NCBI RefSeq assembly: GCF_024199925.1
Contig: NZ_JANADR010000001.1
Span: 9,303,501-9,367,500, forward strand
Origin: Bradyrhizobium sp. CCGUVB1N3
GTDB taxonomy: Bacteria > Pseudomonadota > Alphaproteobacteria > Rhizobiales > Xanthobacteraceae
Direction of reading: 5' to 3'
DNA: 64,000 nt
Made by a program: the position numbers and the translations under genes. The notes under the pieces were generated by a model. That model ran no database searches and was not told where the DNA came from. It was given only the letters and a program-made list of their open reading frames with translations. Positions 18,688-27,591 of this stretch are shown here, in pieces; position 1 is the stretch's first letter; each line of letters starts with the position of its first letter.

Positions 18688-19617
18688 ATGCTGAAACAGC
18701 TCTTTGCGCCGCAACTTGTCATCCTCTATGTGCTTGCGGCATCAACGATTTACGTCCACTTCCGTGGCAAGCAGCGGCTGCGCTTTGCGCGCCAGCTTGG
18801 CGATCATTCGACCTATCTCGCACCCTACAACGTGCTGATGTATGCCGGCTCGGCCGTGCCGAACAAGCCGGTGATCTCGGTTGATCAGTTTCCGGAGCTG
18901 AAGCCGCTCAGCGAGAATTGGGAGACGATCCGCGACGAGGCGGTGCGCCTGTTCGATGAAGGCTTCATCCGCGCCGCGGCGAAGAACAATGACTGGGGCT
19001 TCTATTCGTTCTTCAAGAGCGGCTGGAAGCGCTTTTACCTGAAATGGTACGACGACTTCCTGCCCTCGGCGCGCACGCTGTGCCCGAAGACGGTGGAGCT
19101 CTTGAACTCGATTCCGTCGGTGCACGGCGCGATGTTTGCGATGCTGCCGCCCGGCGGCAAGCTGGGCGCGCACCGCGATCCCTTCGCCGGATCGCTGCGC
19201 TATCACCTCGGGCTCGTCACGCCGAACTCGAACAAGTGCCGGATTCTCGTCGACGGCGTCGAATGCGTCTGGCGCGACGGCGAAGCCTTCATGTTCGACG
19301 AGACCTTTATCCACAGCGCCGAGAACGCGACCGACGTCAACCGCATCATCCTGTTCTGCGACGTCGAGCGCCCGATGAAGTATGGCTTCATGACCGCGAT
19401 GAATCGCTGGGTCAGCCATAACATCGTCAAGGCGTCGGCGACCCAGAACGTCGACGGTGAGAGCGTCGGCGTGCTCAACAAGGTGTTCGGCAAGCTCTAC
19501 GAAATCCACCTTGCGAGCCGCAAGGTCAAGGAGTGGAACCGCAACGTCTACTACACGCTGAAATATTCGCTGACGGCGGTGATCCTCGGTCTTATCGTGA
19601 TGTCGGCGCTGCGGTGA
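18688..19617 (+). CDS. LpxO-like aspartyl/asparaginyl beta-hydroxylase-domain protein
   Basis: 309 aa from ATG 18688 (an in-frame TTG lies 15 bp upstream). One membrane span at each end anchors a 2-oxoglutarate/Fe(II) dioxygenase domain. The iron-binding HxD is in GAHRDPF near residue 162, the distal His in FIHSAEN near 208, and an Arg that could bind 2-oxoglutarate in NRIILF. The layout matches LpxO, which 2-hydroxylates an acyl chain of lipid A on the inner-membrane cytoplasmic face. Given the lipid A genes elsewhere in the window, lipid A is the likely substrate, but other hydroxylation targets are possible. Confidence 0.8.
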   Translation: MLKQLFAPQLVILYVLAASTIYVHFRGKQRLRFARQLGDHSTYLAPYNVLMYAGSAVPNKPVISVDQFPELKPLSENWETIRDEAVRLFDEGFIRAAAKNNDWGFYSFFKSGWKRFYLKWYDDFLPSARTLCPKTVELLNSIPSVHGAMFAMLPPGGKLGAHRDPFAGSLRYHLGLVTPNSNKCRILVDGVECVWRDGEAFMFDETFIHSAENATDVNRIILFCDVERPMKYGFMTAMNRWVSHNIVKASATQNVDGESVGVLNKVFGKLYEIHLASRKVKEWNRNVYYTLKYSLTAVILGLIVMSALR

Positions 19618-19649
19618 TTGCTGCGTCCGCGCCGAATTGGGAGTAGGCA

Positions 19650-20108
19650 ATGGCCCCGTTGCCGGCCGCCGACGCCGAGACAGAGCAGTTCTTCCGCCAC
19701 TGGCTGGAAACCTTCGCGGGCTATGTCCGCGAGGTCGACTACGCCTCGGCGAGGCCGCTCTTCCATCCGGATGTGCTTGCCTTCGGCACGCACAACGACG
19801 TCATCCCTGGTCTCGATCAATGGGTCGTGACGCAATGGGATAACGTCTGGCCCAAGACAACCGACTTCCGCTTCGTCCTCGAGCAGATCTCGATCCTGGC
19901 CTCGCCGGACGGCACGATGGTGACCGTGATCGTGCCGTGGACGAGCACGGGCTATCACGCCGATGGCAGTCCGTTCCCGCGCCCCGGCCGGGCGACGATG
20001 GTGTTCTCGGGGAATGCCGATGGCTGGCTGTGTGTCCACTCCCACATGTCGCTCAACCGCGGTGTCCCGCAGGTGAGCCATGCCAACCGACCGGTGAAGG
20101 CCTGGTAG
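19650..20108 (+). CDS. SnoaL/NTF2-fold protein, ketosteroid isomerase-like
   Basis: 152 aa with the pattern of NTF2-like small proteins: an N-terminal helix pair, then beta strands (VTVIVPWTSTGYHADG, GRATMVFSG, LCVHSHMSL). The fold serves many small enzymes and ligand binders. It starts 32 bp after the LpxO-like gene, in the same direction, and ends convergently with mosA 9 bp away. No specific reaction can be assigned. Confidence 0.65.
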   Translation: MAPLPAADAETEQFFRHWLETFAGYVREVDYASARPLFHPDVLAFGTHNDVIPGLDQWVVTQWDNVWPKTTDFRFVLEQISILASPDGTMVTVIVPWTSTGYHADGSPFPRPGRATMVFSGNADGWLCVHSHMSLNRGVPQVSHANRPVKAW

Positions 20109-20117
20109 ATCGAGTCC

Positions 20118-20942
20118 TCAGGCCGGCGCACCGGTCTGAATGATCGTCCCGACGTGCTGGCCGCGCAGGGCCGCCGTAAGCCGGCCCGGAACGAGGCCGT
20201 TCACGACCTGCACGCGCGCGATGTGCCGCGCGTTCGCCATGACCTCGATGAGCGCCGGATCGAACGGCAGCGTGCCCTTGAGCTTGCCAAGCTCGGCGAC
20301 GCCGGTCTCGCGCAGCAACTGCGCCTGCTTGCCGTCGGCGGCATTGGGATCCGCAGTGTAGACGCCGTCGACATCCTCCACGATCGTGAGGCCGGCGGCG
20401 CCCAGAGCGTCCGCGAGCAGGAAGGCGCCGGTGTCGGCCCGATGCAGCGGGATGCGCGAGGTCGGGAATTCATGATGGTGGTAGGGCGGAAACGCGCTGC
20501 CCACGACCGCGCGGGCTGCCGAGAGATGAATGGCGAGCTGGTGCGCGATGGTCGGGTGCTCGATGTAGGACACGCCCTCAGGCGCGAGCAGGCTCGCAAG
20601 GATATGGCCGTTCTGGCCGGCCTCGCTTGCGGCGAGCGGCGCGAGCGACCCGACGGGGAGGCCGAGGTCGAGGCCGACGCTGTAGAGATGGCGGGCGCGG
20701 ACGCCGGCGCCGGTCAGGATCAGCAGGCGATGCTCTGACAGCAGCGACCGCAGCTCGTCGACGAGGGGAAGGATCACTTCGTGACCGCGATCCATCAGGC
20801 GGCCGCCGATCTTGATCACCTGCACCCAGGGCAACAGCTTGATCGGGCTGCTGCCTGCGACGGGGCGGGTGAGATCGCCGTCGAGCAGTGTCTGACGTGC
20901 GAGCGGCGAGGCGACGTGCTTGATCTGGTTGGTGACAGTCAT
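20118..20942 (-). CDS. mosA: Molybdenum storage protein subunit alpha
   Basis: 274 aa. It closely resembles Azotobacter vinelandii MosA as I recall it: N terminus [16 protein letters not shown]-site segment [31 protein letters not shown], the His-rich loop [11 protein letters not shown] that binds polyoxomolybdate in MoSto, and [18 protein letters not shown]. Together with MosB it would form a cage that packs molybdate clusters using ATP in the cytoplasm, relevant to nitrogenase and other Mo enzymes. It starts 13 bp after mosB. Confidence 0.93.
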   Translation of the reverse strand: MTVTNQIKHVASPLARQTLLDGDLTRPVAGSSPIKLLPWVQVIKIGGRLMDRGHEVILPLVDELRSLLSEHRLLILTGAGVRARHLYSVGLDLGLPVGSLAPLAASEAGQNGHILASLLAPEGVSYIEHPTIAHQLAIHLSAARAVVGSAFPPYHHHEFPTSRIPLHRADTGAFLLADALGAAGLTIVEDVDGVYTADPNAADGKQAQLLRETGVAELGKLKGTLPFDPALIEVMANARHIARVQVVNGLVPGRLTAALRGQHVGTIIQTGAPA

Positions 20943-20955
20943 GGCGCTGGTCCCT

Positions 20956-21768
20956 TCAGCTCGCGGTGATGATGGTGCCGACATGCTCGCCCGCGAGTGC
21001 GCGGGTCAGGTTGCCGGGAACGAGGCCATTGACGATCTGCACCTGGTGGACATGGCGCGCCGAGGTGAGGAGGTCGAGCACGGGAAATTCCAGGATCGAG
21101 TCCTGCAACCCCTTGGCCTTCATCTCGGCCACCGAGATCTTTGGGATGAAGGTGGCGTTCTTCGCGGTCTTGGGATTCGCGGTGTAGAGGCCGTTCTCGT
21201 CCTTCACGTAGATCATCGCCTTGCAGCCGAACTGCTCGGCGACGAGGAAGCATCCGGCGTCGGTGCGATAGGGAGGGATCACGCCCTCGGCCGCGGGCCG
21301 CATCCACAGGCTATAGGGCGGCATGCCGCTGAAGATGACGGCGTTCACCTCGGCCAGGAACAGCGGCACGGACGAGAGCCCGGCGCTAGAGACCGCGGAA
21401 ATGCCGTGCTTGGCAAGAAGTTGCCCCAGCATCGCGGCGTTCTGATCGGCAACGGAGGCGCCGAGCTGCGAGAGCACGCCGGCCGGCAGGCGTAGCCCCG
21501 CCGCGATCGAATAGAGATGCCGCGCGCGCGTGCCTGCGCCGGTCCCGATCAGGAGCTTATGGGCCTTGCGCGCCGCGACGATCTCCTCGACCAGCGGATA
21601 GACCGCGGCGCGGCCACGATCGATGACGCTCTGTCCGCCGATCTTGATCACCGTGGCATCCGGCAGGATCCGGAAGTCCGGCGCTGCTTCCGCCGCGGCC
21701 TGAAGCTGTGGATCCGTGAGCGAGCGCTGCATGAGGAGCGCTTCGAGCTCCGTGGTCGTGTTCGACAT
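20956..21768 (-). CDS. mosB: Molybdenum storage protein subunit beta
   Basis: 270 aa from ATG 21768; an in-frame ATG 9 nt upstream sits too close to GAGAGG. Recognised by near-identity of its segments to A. vinelandii MosB as recalled: [71 protein letters not shown] and the C terminus [11 protein letters not shown]. It has an amino-acid-kinase/uridylate-kinase fold. It is first in the mosBA operon, with only about 75 bp between its start and the terminator of the upstream unit. No ModE-like site was seen there. Confidence 0.94.
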   Translation of the reverse strand: MSNTTTELEALLMQRSLTDPQLQAAAEAAPDFRILPDATVIKIGGQSVIDRGRAAVYPLVEEIVAARKAHKLLIGTGAGTRARHLYSIAAGLRLPAGVLSQLGASVADQNAAMLGQLLAKHGISAVSSAGLSSVPLFLAEVNAVIFSGMPPYSLWMRPAAEGVIPPYRTDAGCFLVAEQFGCKAMIYVKDENGLYTANPKTAKNATFIPKISVAEMKAKGLQDSILEFPVLDLLTSARHVHQVQIVNGLVPGNLTRALAGEHVGTIITAS

Positions 21769-21842
21769 CCGAGACATCCTCTCGTTTGAGTGCATTCTCG
21801 ACACAGGCCTGCCGGCCGAGCCACCGGGATCAGCTTAATATG

Positions 21843-21872
21843 GAAAAGCCCCGGAATGCACTCCGGGGCTTT
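21843..21872 (-). terminator. Rho-independent terminator downstream of the FAH-family gene
   Basis: Read on the minus strand, AGCCCCGG AGTGCATT CCGGGGCT is followed by TTTTCC. It lies 25 bp past the FAH-family stop and separates that unit from mosBA, implying that mosB has its own promoter. Confidence 0.8.
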
Positions 21873-21896
21873 GCATTTCGGGTGCCGGACGCAGCT

Positions 21897-22598
21897 TTAC
21901 TCCGGCTGGCCGATCGAGACCTTCAGCGAGCCGACGCCGTCGACGCCGCATTCGAGCTTGTCGCCGGGCTGGAGCTGCGACACGCCGGCGGGCGTGCCGG
22001 TCAGGATGATGTCGCCGGCGGCGAGCTTTACCTGCTGCGAGAGCTGCCAGATGATCTCCGGCACGTTCCAGATCAGCTCGGTGAGGTCGCCCTTCTGCGC
22101 TTCCTTGCCGTTCACAGTAAGCCAGATCTTGCCCTTCGACGGGTGGCCGATCTTCGAAGCCGGCTGCACCGCGGAGCAGGGCGCCGAACCGTCGAACGAC
22201 TTGCCGATCTCCCAGGGACGCTCCTTCTTGCGCGAGGCGATCTGGAGGTCGCGGCGGGTCAAGTCGATGCCGACGGCGTAGCCGTAAACATGGTCGAGCG
22301 CCTTCTCGGCGGGGATGTTGAGGCCGCCGCTCTTCATCGCGACGATCAGCTCGACCTCGTGATGCAGGTCCTTGGTCAGCGGCGGATAAGGGATGGTGGC
22401 GCCATCGGGCACCAGCATGTCGGCGTGCTTGGCGAAAAAGAACGGCGGGGCACGCTCGTCATTGCCCATCTCGCGGATGTGCTCGAGATAGTTGCGGCCG
22501 ACACACCAGATGCGGCGGACCGGATAGCGGCCGGATTCGCCGACGACGGGAAGCGAAGCCTGAGGCGGAAGCGGGATGACGTAGGAGGCGGCGTTCAT
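21897..22598 (-). CDS. Fumarylacetoacetate hydrolase family protein, fumarylpyruvate hydrolase-like
   Basis: 233 aa. Family motifs include VGRNYLEHIREMG near the N terminus, metal-binding Glu residues in HHEVELIVAM, and IILTGTPAGVS near the C terminus. Length and GRNYxxHxxEMG favour the fumarylpyruvate or maleylpyruvate branch that ends the gentisate pathway. Other FAH enzymes (acylpyruvase, oxaloacetate decarboxylase) look similar. It follows the ABC exporter gene by 35 bp on the same strand. Confidence 0.82.
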   Translation of the reverse strand: MNAASYVIPLPPQASLPVVGESGRYPVRRIWCVGRNYLEHIREMGNDERAPPFFFAKHADMLVPDGATIPYPPLTKDLHHEVELIVAMKSGGLNIPAEKALDHVYGYAVGIDLTRRDLQIASRKKERPWEIGKSFDGSAPCSAVQPASKIGHPSKGKIWLTVNGKEAQKGDLTELIWNVPEIIWQLSQQVKLAAGDIILTGTPAGVSQLQPGDKLECGVDGVGSLKVSIGQPE

Positions 22599-22633
22599 GA
22601 AGCGGTCTCGCTGCTCTTGGGTGATAAGAATTC

Positions 22634-24442
22634 CTAAGCGGTTGCGCTGATCGGCGCCAGTCCCAGGGGGCTGGTGTCGTGATGCTGGAGACGGAAGAAC
22701 GAGGCGTAGCGGCCGGAGCGGCGCAGCAGCTCGTCGTGGCGTCCGTGCTCGACGATCTCGCCGCCCTCGACCACCAGGATTGCGTCCGCGTGCATGATGG
22801 TGTGCAGGCGGTGCGCGATCACGATCGTGGTGCGGTTCCGGCACAGATGCTCGATCGCCTCCTGCACCTGCTTCTCGGATTCGGAATCGAGCGCGGCGGT
22901 GGCCTCGTCCAGCAGGATGATCGGCGCGTTCTTGAGCAGTGCGCGCGCCACCGCGATGCGCTGGCGCTGACCGCCGGAGAGCTGCGTGCCGTGCTCGCCG
23001 ACCGGCGTGTCGTAGCCGAGCGGGAAGCTCATGATGAAGTCGTGGGCGCAGGCCGCCCTGGCGGCATCGATGATCTCATCCTCGGTGGCACCAAACCTGC
23101 CGAAGGCGATGTTGTTGCGGATGGTGTCGCGGAACAGATAGACGTCCTGGCCGACATAGGCGGTCTGTGCGCGCAGCGACTTGCGCGACACCGACGAGAT
23201 CGACTGGCCGTCGATCAGGATGTCGCCCTGCGTCACCTCGTAGAAGCGCAGCAGCAGCGCCAGCACGGTCGACTTGCCGCCGCCGGAGGGGCCGACCAGC
23301 GCGGTGACCTTGCCGGGCTCGGCAGTGAAGCTCATGCGGTTGAGCACGGTCTCGCCGGCGCGATAGGCGAAGCTGACGTCGTTGAGCTCGATCCGCGCGT
23401 CCGACAATTTCAGCGCCGGCTTGTCGTCGTCGGATTGCTCGCTCGCCGGGCTGTCGACGACTTCGAGCAGCATGCGCGCGCCGACGAGCTGGCTGTTGAG
23501 GTCGATGTTGAGCCGCGCCAGCCGCTTGGCCGGCTCGGTCGCCATCAGGAACGCGGTCATGAACGAGAAGAACTGGCCGGGTGTGGCGCCGAGCGCGACC
23601 ACGCTGTAGCCGCCATAGAGCAGGCAGCCGGCGACCGCGAAGCCGCCGAGCATCTCCATCAGCGGATTGGAGCGGTTGGCGACGCGCGCCATCTTGTTGG
23701 CGTTGCGCTCGACGACACTGATGTTCTCGTCGATGCGGCTTTGCATCGCATCTTCCAGCGTGAATGCCTTGACCGTGCGGATGCCTTGCAGCGATTCCTG
23801 CATGGTCTCCAGGATGTCCGCGGTGCCGGTGAACTGGTTGTAGGCGAGGCCCTTGATGCGCTTGACCAGCTTGCGCAGCACCAGCATCGCCGGCGGCACG
23901 GCGACGAGGCCGATGAACGACATCAGCGGATCCTGCCACACCATCACGCCGATCATGGCGAGCAGCATCATCAGGTCGCGCCCGACGGCATTGACCAGCA
24001 TGTTGAGGACGTCGGTGATGGATTTGGCGCCGGCGGTCAGCCGCGCCAAGAACTCCGAGGAGTGCCGCTCGGAGAAGAAGCCGATGCTCTCGCGCATCAG
24101 CTTGGCGAAGAGTTGCCGCTGGTTGGTGGCGAGGATGGCGTTGCTGATCTTGGTCAGGATCACCATGTGGCCGTAGGTCGAAACGCCCTTGATGAACAAG
24201 AGGATCACCGTCACGCCGGACAGCATCGCGATGCCCGGGACGTTCTTGTCGACATAGGCCTGGTTGATGACCTGGCCGAGAACGTAAGTCGCGGCCGCGG
24301 TCGCGCCGGCGGCCGTTGCCATCAGCGCGAAGGCGACCAAATAGCGCCGCCAATAGGTAATCCCCTGTTCCATGACGAGGCGGCGAATCAGGATCGCTGC
24401 CGCATAGGGATCGTCGGTGATTTTCTTTGGAAACTGGGCCAT
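22634..24442 (-). CDS. MsbA-like ABC exporter (fused permease and ATPase)
   Basis: 602 aa from ATG 24442. About six membrane spans occupy residues 1-320. The ATPase domain follows with Walker A GPSGGGKSTVLALL, signature LSGGQRQRIAVARALLKNAP, Walker B IILLDEATAALD and H-loop IAHRLHT. The half-transporter layout matches lipid A/lipid flippases of the MsbA type, but drug or peptide exporters share it. No partner half-transporter is adjacent, so a homodimer is likely. Its closeness to the LPS region fits lipid export only loosely. Confidence 0.85.
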   Translation of the reverse strand: MAQFPKKITDDPYAAAILIRRLVMEQGITYWRRYLVAFALMATAAGATAAATYVLGQVINQAYVDKNVPGIAMLSGVTVILLFIKGVSTYGHMVILTKISNAILATNQRQLFAKLMRESIGFFSERHSSEFLARLTAGAKSITDVLNMLVNAVGRDLMMLLAMIGVMVWQDPLMSFIGLVAVPPAMLVLRKLVKRIKGLAYNQFTGTADILETMQESLQGIRTVKAFTLEDAMQSRIDENISVVERNANKMARVANRSNPLMEMLGGFAVAGCLLYGGYSVVALGATPGQFFSFMTAFLMATEPAKRLARLNIDLNSQLVGARMLLEVVDSPASEQSDDDKPALKLSDARIELNDVSFAYRAGETVLNRMSFTAEPGKVTALVGPSGGGKSTVLALLLRFYEVTQGDILIDGQSISSVSRKSLRAQTAYVGQDVYLFRDTIRNNIAFGRFGATEDEIIDAARAACAHDFIMSFPLGYDTPVGEHGTQLSGGQRQRIAVARALLKNAPIILLDEATAALDSESEKQVQEAIEHLCRNRTTIVIAHRLHTIMHADAILVVEGGEIVEHGRHDELLRRSGRYASFFRLQHHDTSPLGLAPISATA

Positions 24443-24560
24443 CCGTAGTCCATTGACGGCTGGGGGCAAAACCTGCCCGCGCGTCAGGGATCGAATGGCC
24501 TCTGTGCCCGCTCAGACGGGGTTTTTCAAGCCCAATTAAGGACTTGCAAACCTAACGATT

Positions 24561-25574
24561 CTAGGCCGAGACCGCCTGGCGGAGCTCGCCGTGGCGCTCG
24601 CGGAACAGCTGTTCCTCCCAGGCCAGCGCGTGAGCCGCAATCGTCTCGAGGTTCTCGTATTGCGGCTTCCAGTCCAGCACGCTGCGAATGCGGCTGGTGT
24701 CGGCGACCATGGTCATGATGTCGCCGGGCCGGCGCGGCGCGTACTGGACCGCAAAGCTGCGCCCCGACACGCGACGCACGGCATCGATGGTCTCGAGCAC
24801 GGAGTAACCGCGGCCATAGCCGCAGTTCAGCGTCGTCGAGGCGCCGCCGCCGCGCAAGTAAGCCAATGCTGAGCGATGCGCCTGCGACAGGTCGGTAACG
24901 TGGATGAAGTCGCGGATGCAGCTTCCGTCCGGGGTCGGATAGTCGGTGCCGAACACGTCGATCTTGGCGCGCTGGCCGGTCGCGGCCTCGACCGCGATCT
25001 TGAGCAGATGCGTGGCGCCGACGGTGGCAAGCCCGATGCGCGCCTGCGGATCGGCGCCGGCCACGTTGAAATAGCGCAAGGTCACATATTGCATGCCGTA
25101 GGCCGAGGCGACGTCGTGCAGCATGATCTCGGTCATCAGCTTCGAGGAGCCGTAAGGCGAGAGCGGCCGCGTCGGCGCCTGCTCGGGCACCGGCACCTGA
25201 TCGGGATTGCCGTAGACGGCGGCGGTGGACGAGAAGATGAAGCGGTTGATGCCGCGCTTGACTGCGACATTGAGCAGGTTGCGCGCGGTCATGAAGTTGT
25301 TGCGGTAGTAGCCGAGCGGATCGCGCATCGATTCCGGCACCACGACCGAGCCCGCGAAATGGATGATGCTCTCGATGTTGTGCTGGGCGATCACGCCTTC
25401 GAGAAGGTTCTCGTCGCCGGCGTCCCCAATGAACAGCGGCACGCCTTCCGGCAAGTAGGCGGAAAAGCCCGTGGAGAGATCGTCGATCACGACGACGTCC
25501 TCGCCGGCTTCCGCCAGCGCCAGAACCGTGTGACTTCCGATATAGCCGGCACCGCCGGTGACAAGCACAGTCAT
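24561..25574 (-). CDS. galE: UDP-glucose 4-epimerase
   Basis: 337 aa from ATG 25574. NAD-binding TGGAGYIGSH is at the N terminus. The catalytic YxxxK is in SPYGSSKL, with the GalE-type segment LRYFNVAGADPQ. It interconverts UDP-glucose and UDP-galactose (possibly the N-acetyl forms) for surface polysaccharides. It is divergent from a glycosyltransferase gene across 127 bp and marks the start of the polysaccharide region. Confidence 0.93.
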   Translation of the reverse strand: MTVLVTGGAGYIGSHTVLALAEAGEDVVVIDDLSTGFSAYLPEGVPLFIGDAGDENLLEGVIAQHNIESIIHFAGSVVVPESMRDPLGYYRNNFMTARNLLNVAVKRGINRFIFSSTAAVYGNPDQVPVPEQAPTRPLSPYGSSKLMTEIMLHDVASAYGMQYVTLRYFNVAGADPQARIGLATVGATHLLKIAVEAATGQRAKIDVFGTDYPTPDGSCIRDFIHVTDLSQAHRSALAYLRGGGASTTLNCGYGRGYSVLETIDAVRRVSGRSFAVQYAPRRPGDIMTMVADTSRIRSVLDWKPQYENLETIAAHALAWEEQLFRERHGELRQAVSA

Positions 25575-25701
25575 GATCTCACCCGTCTTCCGATCATCCA
25601 CCGATGCTAGCGGTTGCGTGGTGAAGAGGGGGTATCGGCGCGGCCGAACTGGTCACTATGCTTAATGTTGCGTATAGGAACTTTGCGAAACGGAGCGTGA
25701 C

Positions 25702-26739
25702 GTGGCCAATTTCCCGGGCGATCTCGAACTGATCGTGCCAAATCTGCACAGGCGCTATTCCGGCGTGACTGCGACCAACCGGATGGTCGCGCCGCGCCTG
25801 GCAAAGCTGTTTCGCGCCGCCTGGTTCGGCTCGGATGCGCCGGAGGGGATCGCGCGGCTCGACGTTGCCGGTTTCCTGAAACTATGGCGCCGGCGCGCGC
25901 CGCTGATCTGGCACGCACGGCGCAACAACGAGATGATCGCGGGCGTACTCCTGCGCGCGCTCGGCTGGCCCTTGAAGCTCGTGTTCACATCGGCCGCGCA
26001 GCGGCATCATAGCTGGATCACGCGCTGGCTGATCCGGCGCATGGACGCGATCATCGCAACGTCAGACATCTCCGCGTCGTTCCTGAAAGTGAAGGCGACC
26101 GTGATCCCGCATGGCGTCGACACCGACGTCTATGCGCCACCTTTAGATCGCGCCGCGGCGTTTGCGGAAGCCGGGCTGCCCGGCCGCTACGCGATCGGCT
26201 GCTTCGGTCGCGTGCGTGCGCAGAAGGGCAGCGATGTCTTTGTGGAAGCGATGTGCCGCCTGTTGCCGCGCTATCCGGATTTCACCGCCGTCATGGTCGG
26301 TGCGATCACGCCGGAGCAGGTGCCGTTCGCGAATGATCTGAAAAAGCGGATCGAAGCCGCCGGCCTGCAATCGCGCATCGTCATCACCGGTGAATTGCCG
26401 ATCGATGAGGTGCAGCGCTGGTATCAGCGCCTGACGATCTACGCCTTCACCTCGCGCAACGAGGGTTTCGGCCTGACACTGATCGAGGCGATGGCGGCCG
26501 GCAGCGCGCTGGTAGCCTCACGCGCCGGCGCGGCCGAGCTCGTTGTCGAGGACGGCGTCACCGGCGTCTTGACGCCGCCGGGAGATGCGGACGCCCTGGT
26601 CGCCGCGCTCGAGCCGCTGATGCGCGACCCGGCCTCAGCGCTCGCCATGGGCGCACGCGGGCGGGCACGGGTGCTCGAACGGTTCAGCCTGGATGCGGAA
26701 GCCGCTGGGATCGGGGACGTCTATCGTCCGCTGCTCTGA
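25702..26739 (+). CDS. Glycosyltransferase family 4, LPS-core mannosyltransferase (LpcC)-like
   Basis: 345 aa, starting at GTG 25702 with GGAG 6 nt upstream. GT-B fold with family segments VIPHGVDTDVY (acceptor/donor hinge), GCFGRVRAQKGSDVFVEAM and the EX7E-like donor site RNEGFGLTLIEAMAAG. The sequence layout resembles rhizobial LpcC, which adds mannose to the Kdo of the LPS core, so a core mannose or hexose transferase is likely. The exact sugar is not provable from sequence. Confidence 0.8.
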   Translation: MANFPGDLELIVPNLHRRYSGVTATNRMVAPRLAKLFRAAWFGSDAPEGIARLDVAGFLKLWRRRAPLIWHARRNNEMIAGVLLRALGWPLKLVFTSAAQRHHSWITRWLIRRMDAIIATSDISASFLKVKATVIPHGVDTDVYAPPLDRAAAFAEAGLPGRYAIGCFGRVRAQKGSDVFVEAMCRLLPRYPDFTAVMVGAITPEQVPFANDLKKRIEAAGLQSRIVITGELPIDEVQRWYQRLTIYAFTSRNEGFGLTLIEAMAAGSALVASRAGAAELVVEDGVTGVLTPPGDADALVAALEPLMRDPASALAMGARGRARVLERFSLDAEAAGIGDVYRPLL

Positions 26740-26910
26740 ACCGGGGCTTTTCGGGGCTCAAAACAAAATGTCCAAAACAACCCCATGCAAAGTAGCCGAT
26801 AACGGCTGGGGCGACGCGTTGACTGCGGACGATGATTTACGGATTTTACGAAATCAGCTTGACGCGTCGGGCAAATCACCTGTAAACAGGCATCATCGCA
26901 GAAATGATCG

Positions 26911-26945
26911 AGCCCGCGCCGTCACCGGCCGCGGGCTTTGTTCTT
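26911..26945 (+). terminator. Terminator-like hairpin
   Basis: AGCCCGCG / CGCGGGCT stem with a short GC-rich loop (positions 26911-26937), followed by TTGTTCTT. It lies between the glycosyltransferase gene and the SOS-type promoter of the next small gene. Confidence 0.65.
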
Positions 26946-26953
26946 CGGTGTCC

Positions 26954-26982
26954 TTGACAAATTGTTCATGATTTGTTCTTAT
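26954..26982 (+). promoter_or_regulatory. Promoter overlapping an alphaproteobacterial LexA (SOS) box
   Basis: TTGACA at 26954-26959 and TCTTAT at 26977-26982 form a sigma70-like promoter with a 17-bp spacer. GTTCATGATTTGTTC at 26964-26978 matches the alphaproteobacterial LexA consensus GTTC-N7-GTTC exactly and lies in the spacer, where a bound repressor would block RNA polymerase. The site is 30 bp upstream of the ATG of the 95-aa gene, so DNA-damage induction is predicted. Confidence 0.65.
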
Positions 26983-27008
26983 TCTGCCATCCGTGAGTGG
27001 AGATGGCC

Positions 27009-27296
27009 ATGGACAATCGCATCAACGAAATACGACGACTTATCAGGGCGCTACGCGTGAGCATGCTCGAGGCCGAGGCCATCATGCGTGACCAGATCAA
27101 CCGGGATGAGAGCTGCGCCTTCGTGGCGCAGGAGATCATGAAGATGCGCTCGGTCATGAGCCTGCTCGTCGAGGAGCGAACAGCGCTCGGAGATACCGAT
27201 CCGATTCTCGTGAACAGCTTCTTCATTCCGCGTCGGCCGTCGGCAGAGAAGTCCGTTGCCCGGCCGGTCAAGCGTGTCCTCGTTGGGAGGATATGA
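27009..27296 (+). CDS. Small hypothetical protein under a LexA box (95 aa)
   Basis: 95 aa from ATG 27009, with GGAG 6 nt upstream; ATG 27003 and GTG 26997 are in frame but worse placed. Residues 1-60 are predicted helical and charged (MDNRINEIRRLIRALRVSML), possibly coiled-coil. The C terminus is basic and Pro-containing. There is no signal or membrane segment. It has the exact LexA-type box in its promoter and overlaps a 38-codon frame at its stop. I do not recognise the family. A role in DNA-damage response or division control is inference from the promoter only. Confidence 0.7.
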   Translation: MDNRINEIRRLIRALRVSMLEAEAIMRDQINRDESCAFVAQEIMKMRSVMSLLVEERTALGDTDPILVNSFFIPRRPSAEKSVARPVKRVLVGRI

Positions 27297-27409
27297 AGGA
27301 GACGCCGAAGTCTTTCTCCGACACCGCGTCGTTCGGCGCGGCGGTGACGATGGCCGCCGTCAAGTTCGGCGACGGCCGGAAGACACTTAGCTATGGCGCG
27401 AAAAAATGA
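27293..27409 (+). CDS. Possible 38-aa protein translationally coupled to the SOS-type gene
   Basis: ATG at 27293 overlaps the preceding TGA as ATGA, with GGGAGG just upstream inside the preceding gene. The product starts MKETPKSFSDTASFGAAV and is basic at the end. Perfect coupling and a good ribosome site support translation, but the length makes chance possible. Its last 19 bp overlap the 3' end of a small gene on the opposite strand. Confidence 0.42.
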   Translation: MKETPKSFSDTASFGAAVTMAAVKFGDGRKTLSYGAKK

Positions 27410-27534
27410 AGAGCCGCAGCGGCGGCGACACAGATCGAGATAGCGAGAGCAGCCGACCACCACTTGGCCGGATAGCCTCCGAACGTAAGCCCAACCAAGG
27501 CGACCCCTAAAGCACCTCTGACAAAAGCAGTCAT
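27391..27534 (-). CDS. Small hydrophobic membrane protein (47 aa), unknown function
   Basis: ATG at 27534 with GGAG 7 nt upstream. The 47 residues consist of two hydrophobic stretches split by GGYPAKWWS, consistent with a hairpin of two short membrane spans. It points toward the LexA-controlled gene pair and overlaps the end of the 38-codon frame by 19 bp. Small membrane proteins of this sort occur as stress peptides and as toxins. No family is recognised. Confidence 0.5.
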   Translation of the reverse strand: MTAFVRGALGVALVGLTFGGYPAKWWSAALAISICVAAAAALHFFAP

Positions 27535-27591
27535 GGGATACTCCGCTCCGTTCTCCTGAATATGAGCGTCGCCCGCTCTATTTTCCAGACA

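Noticed and set aside
21769..21842. ModE or other molybdate operator upstream of mosB
   Set aside because: No ATCGNTATATA-like palindrome is present in the short upstream region.
22679..24448. 589-codon plus-strand frame
   Set aside because: It is antisense to the ABC exporter, whose Walker and signature motifs are unmistakable.
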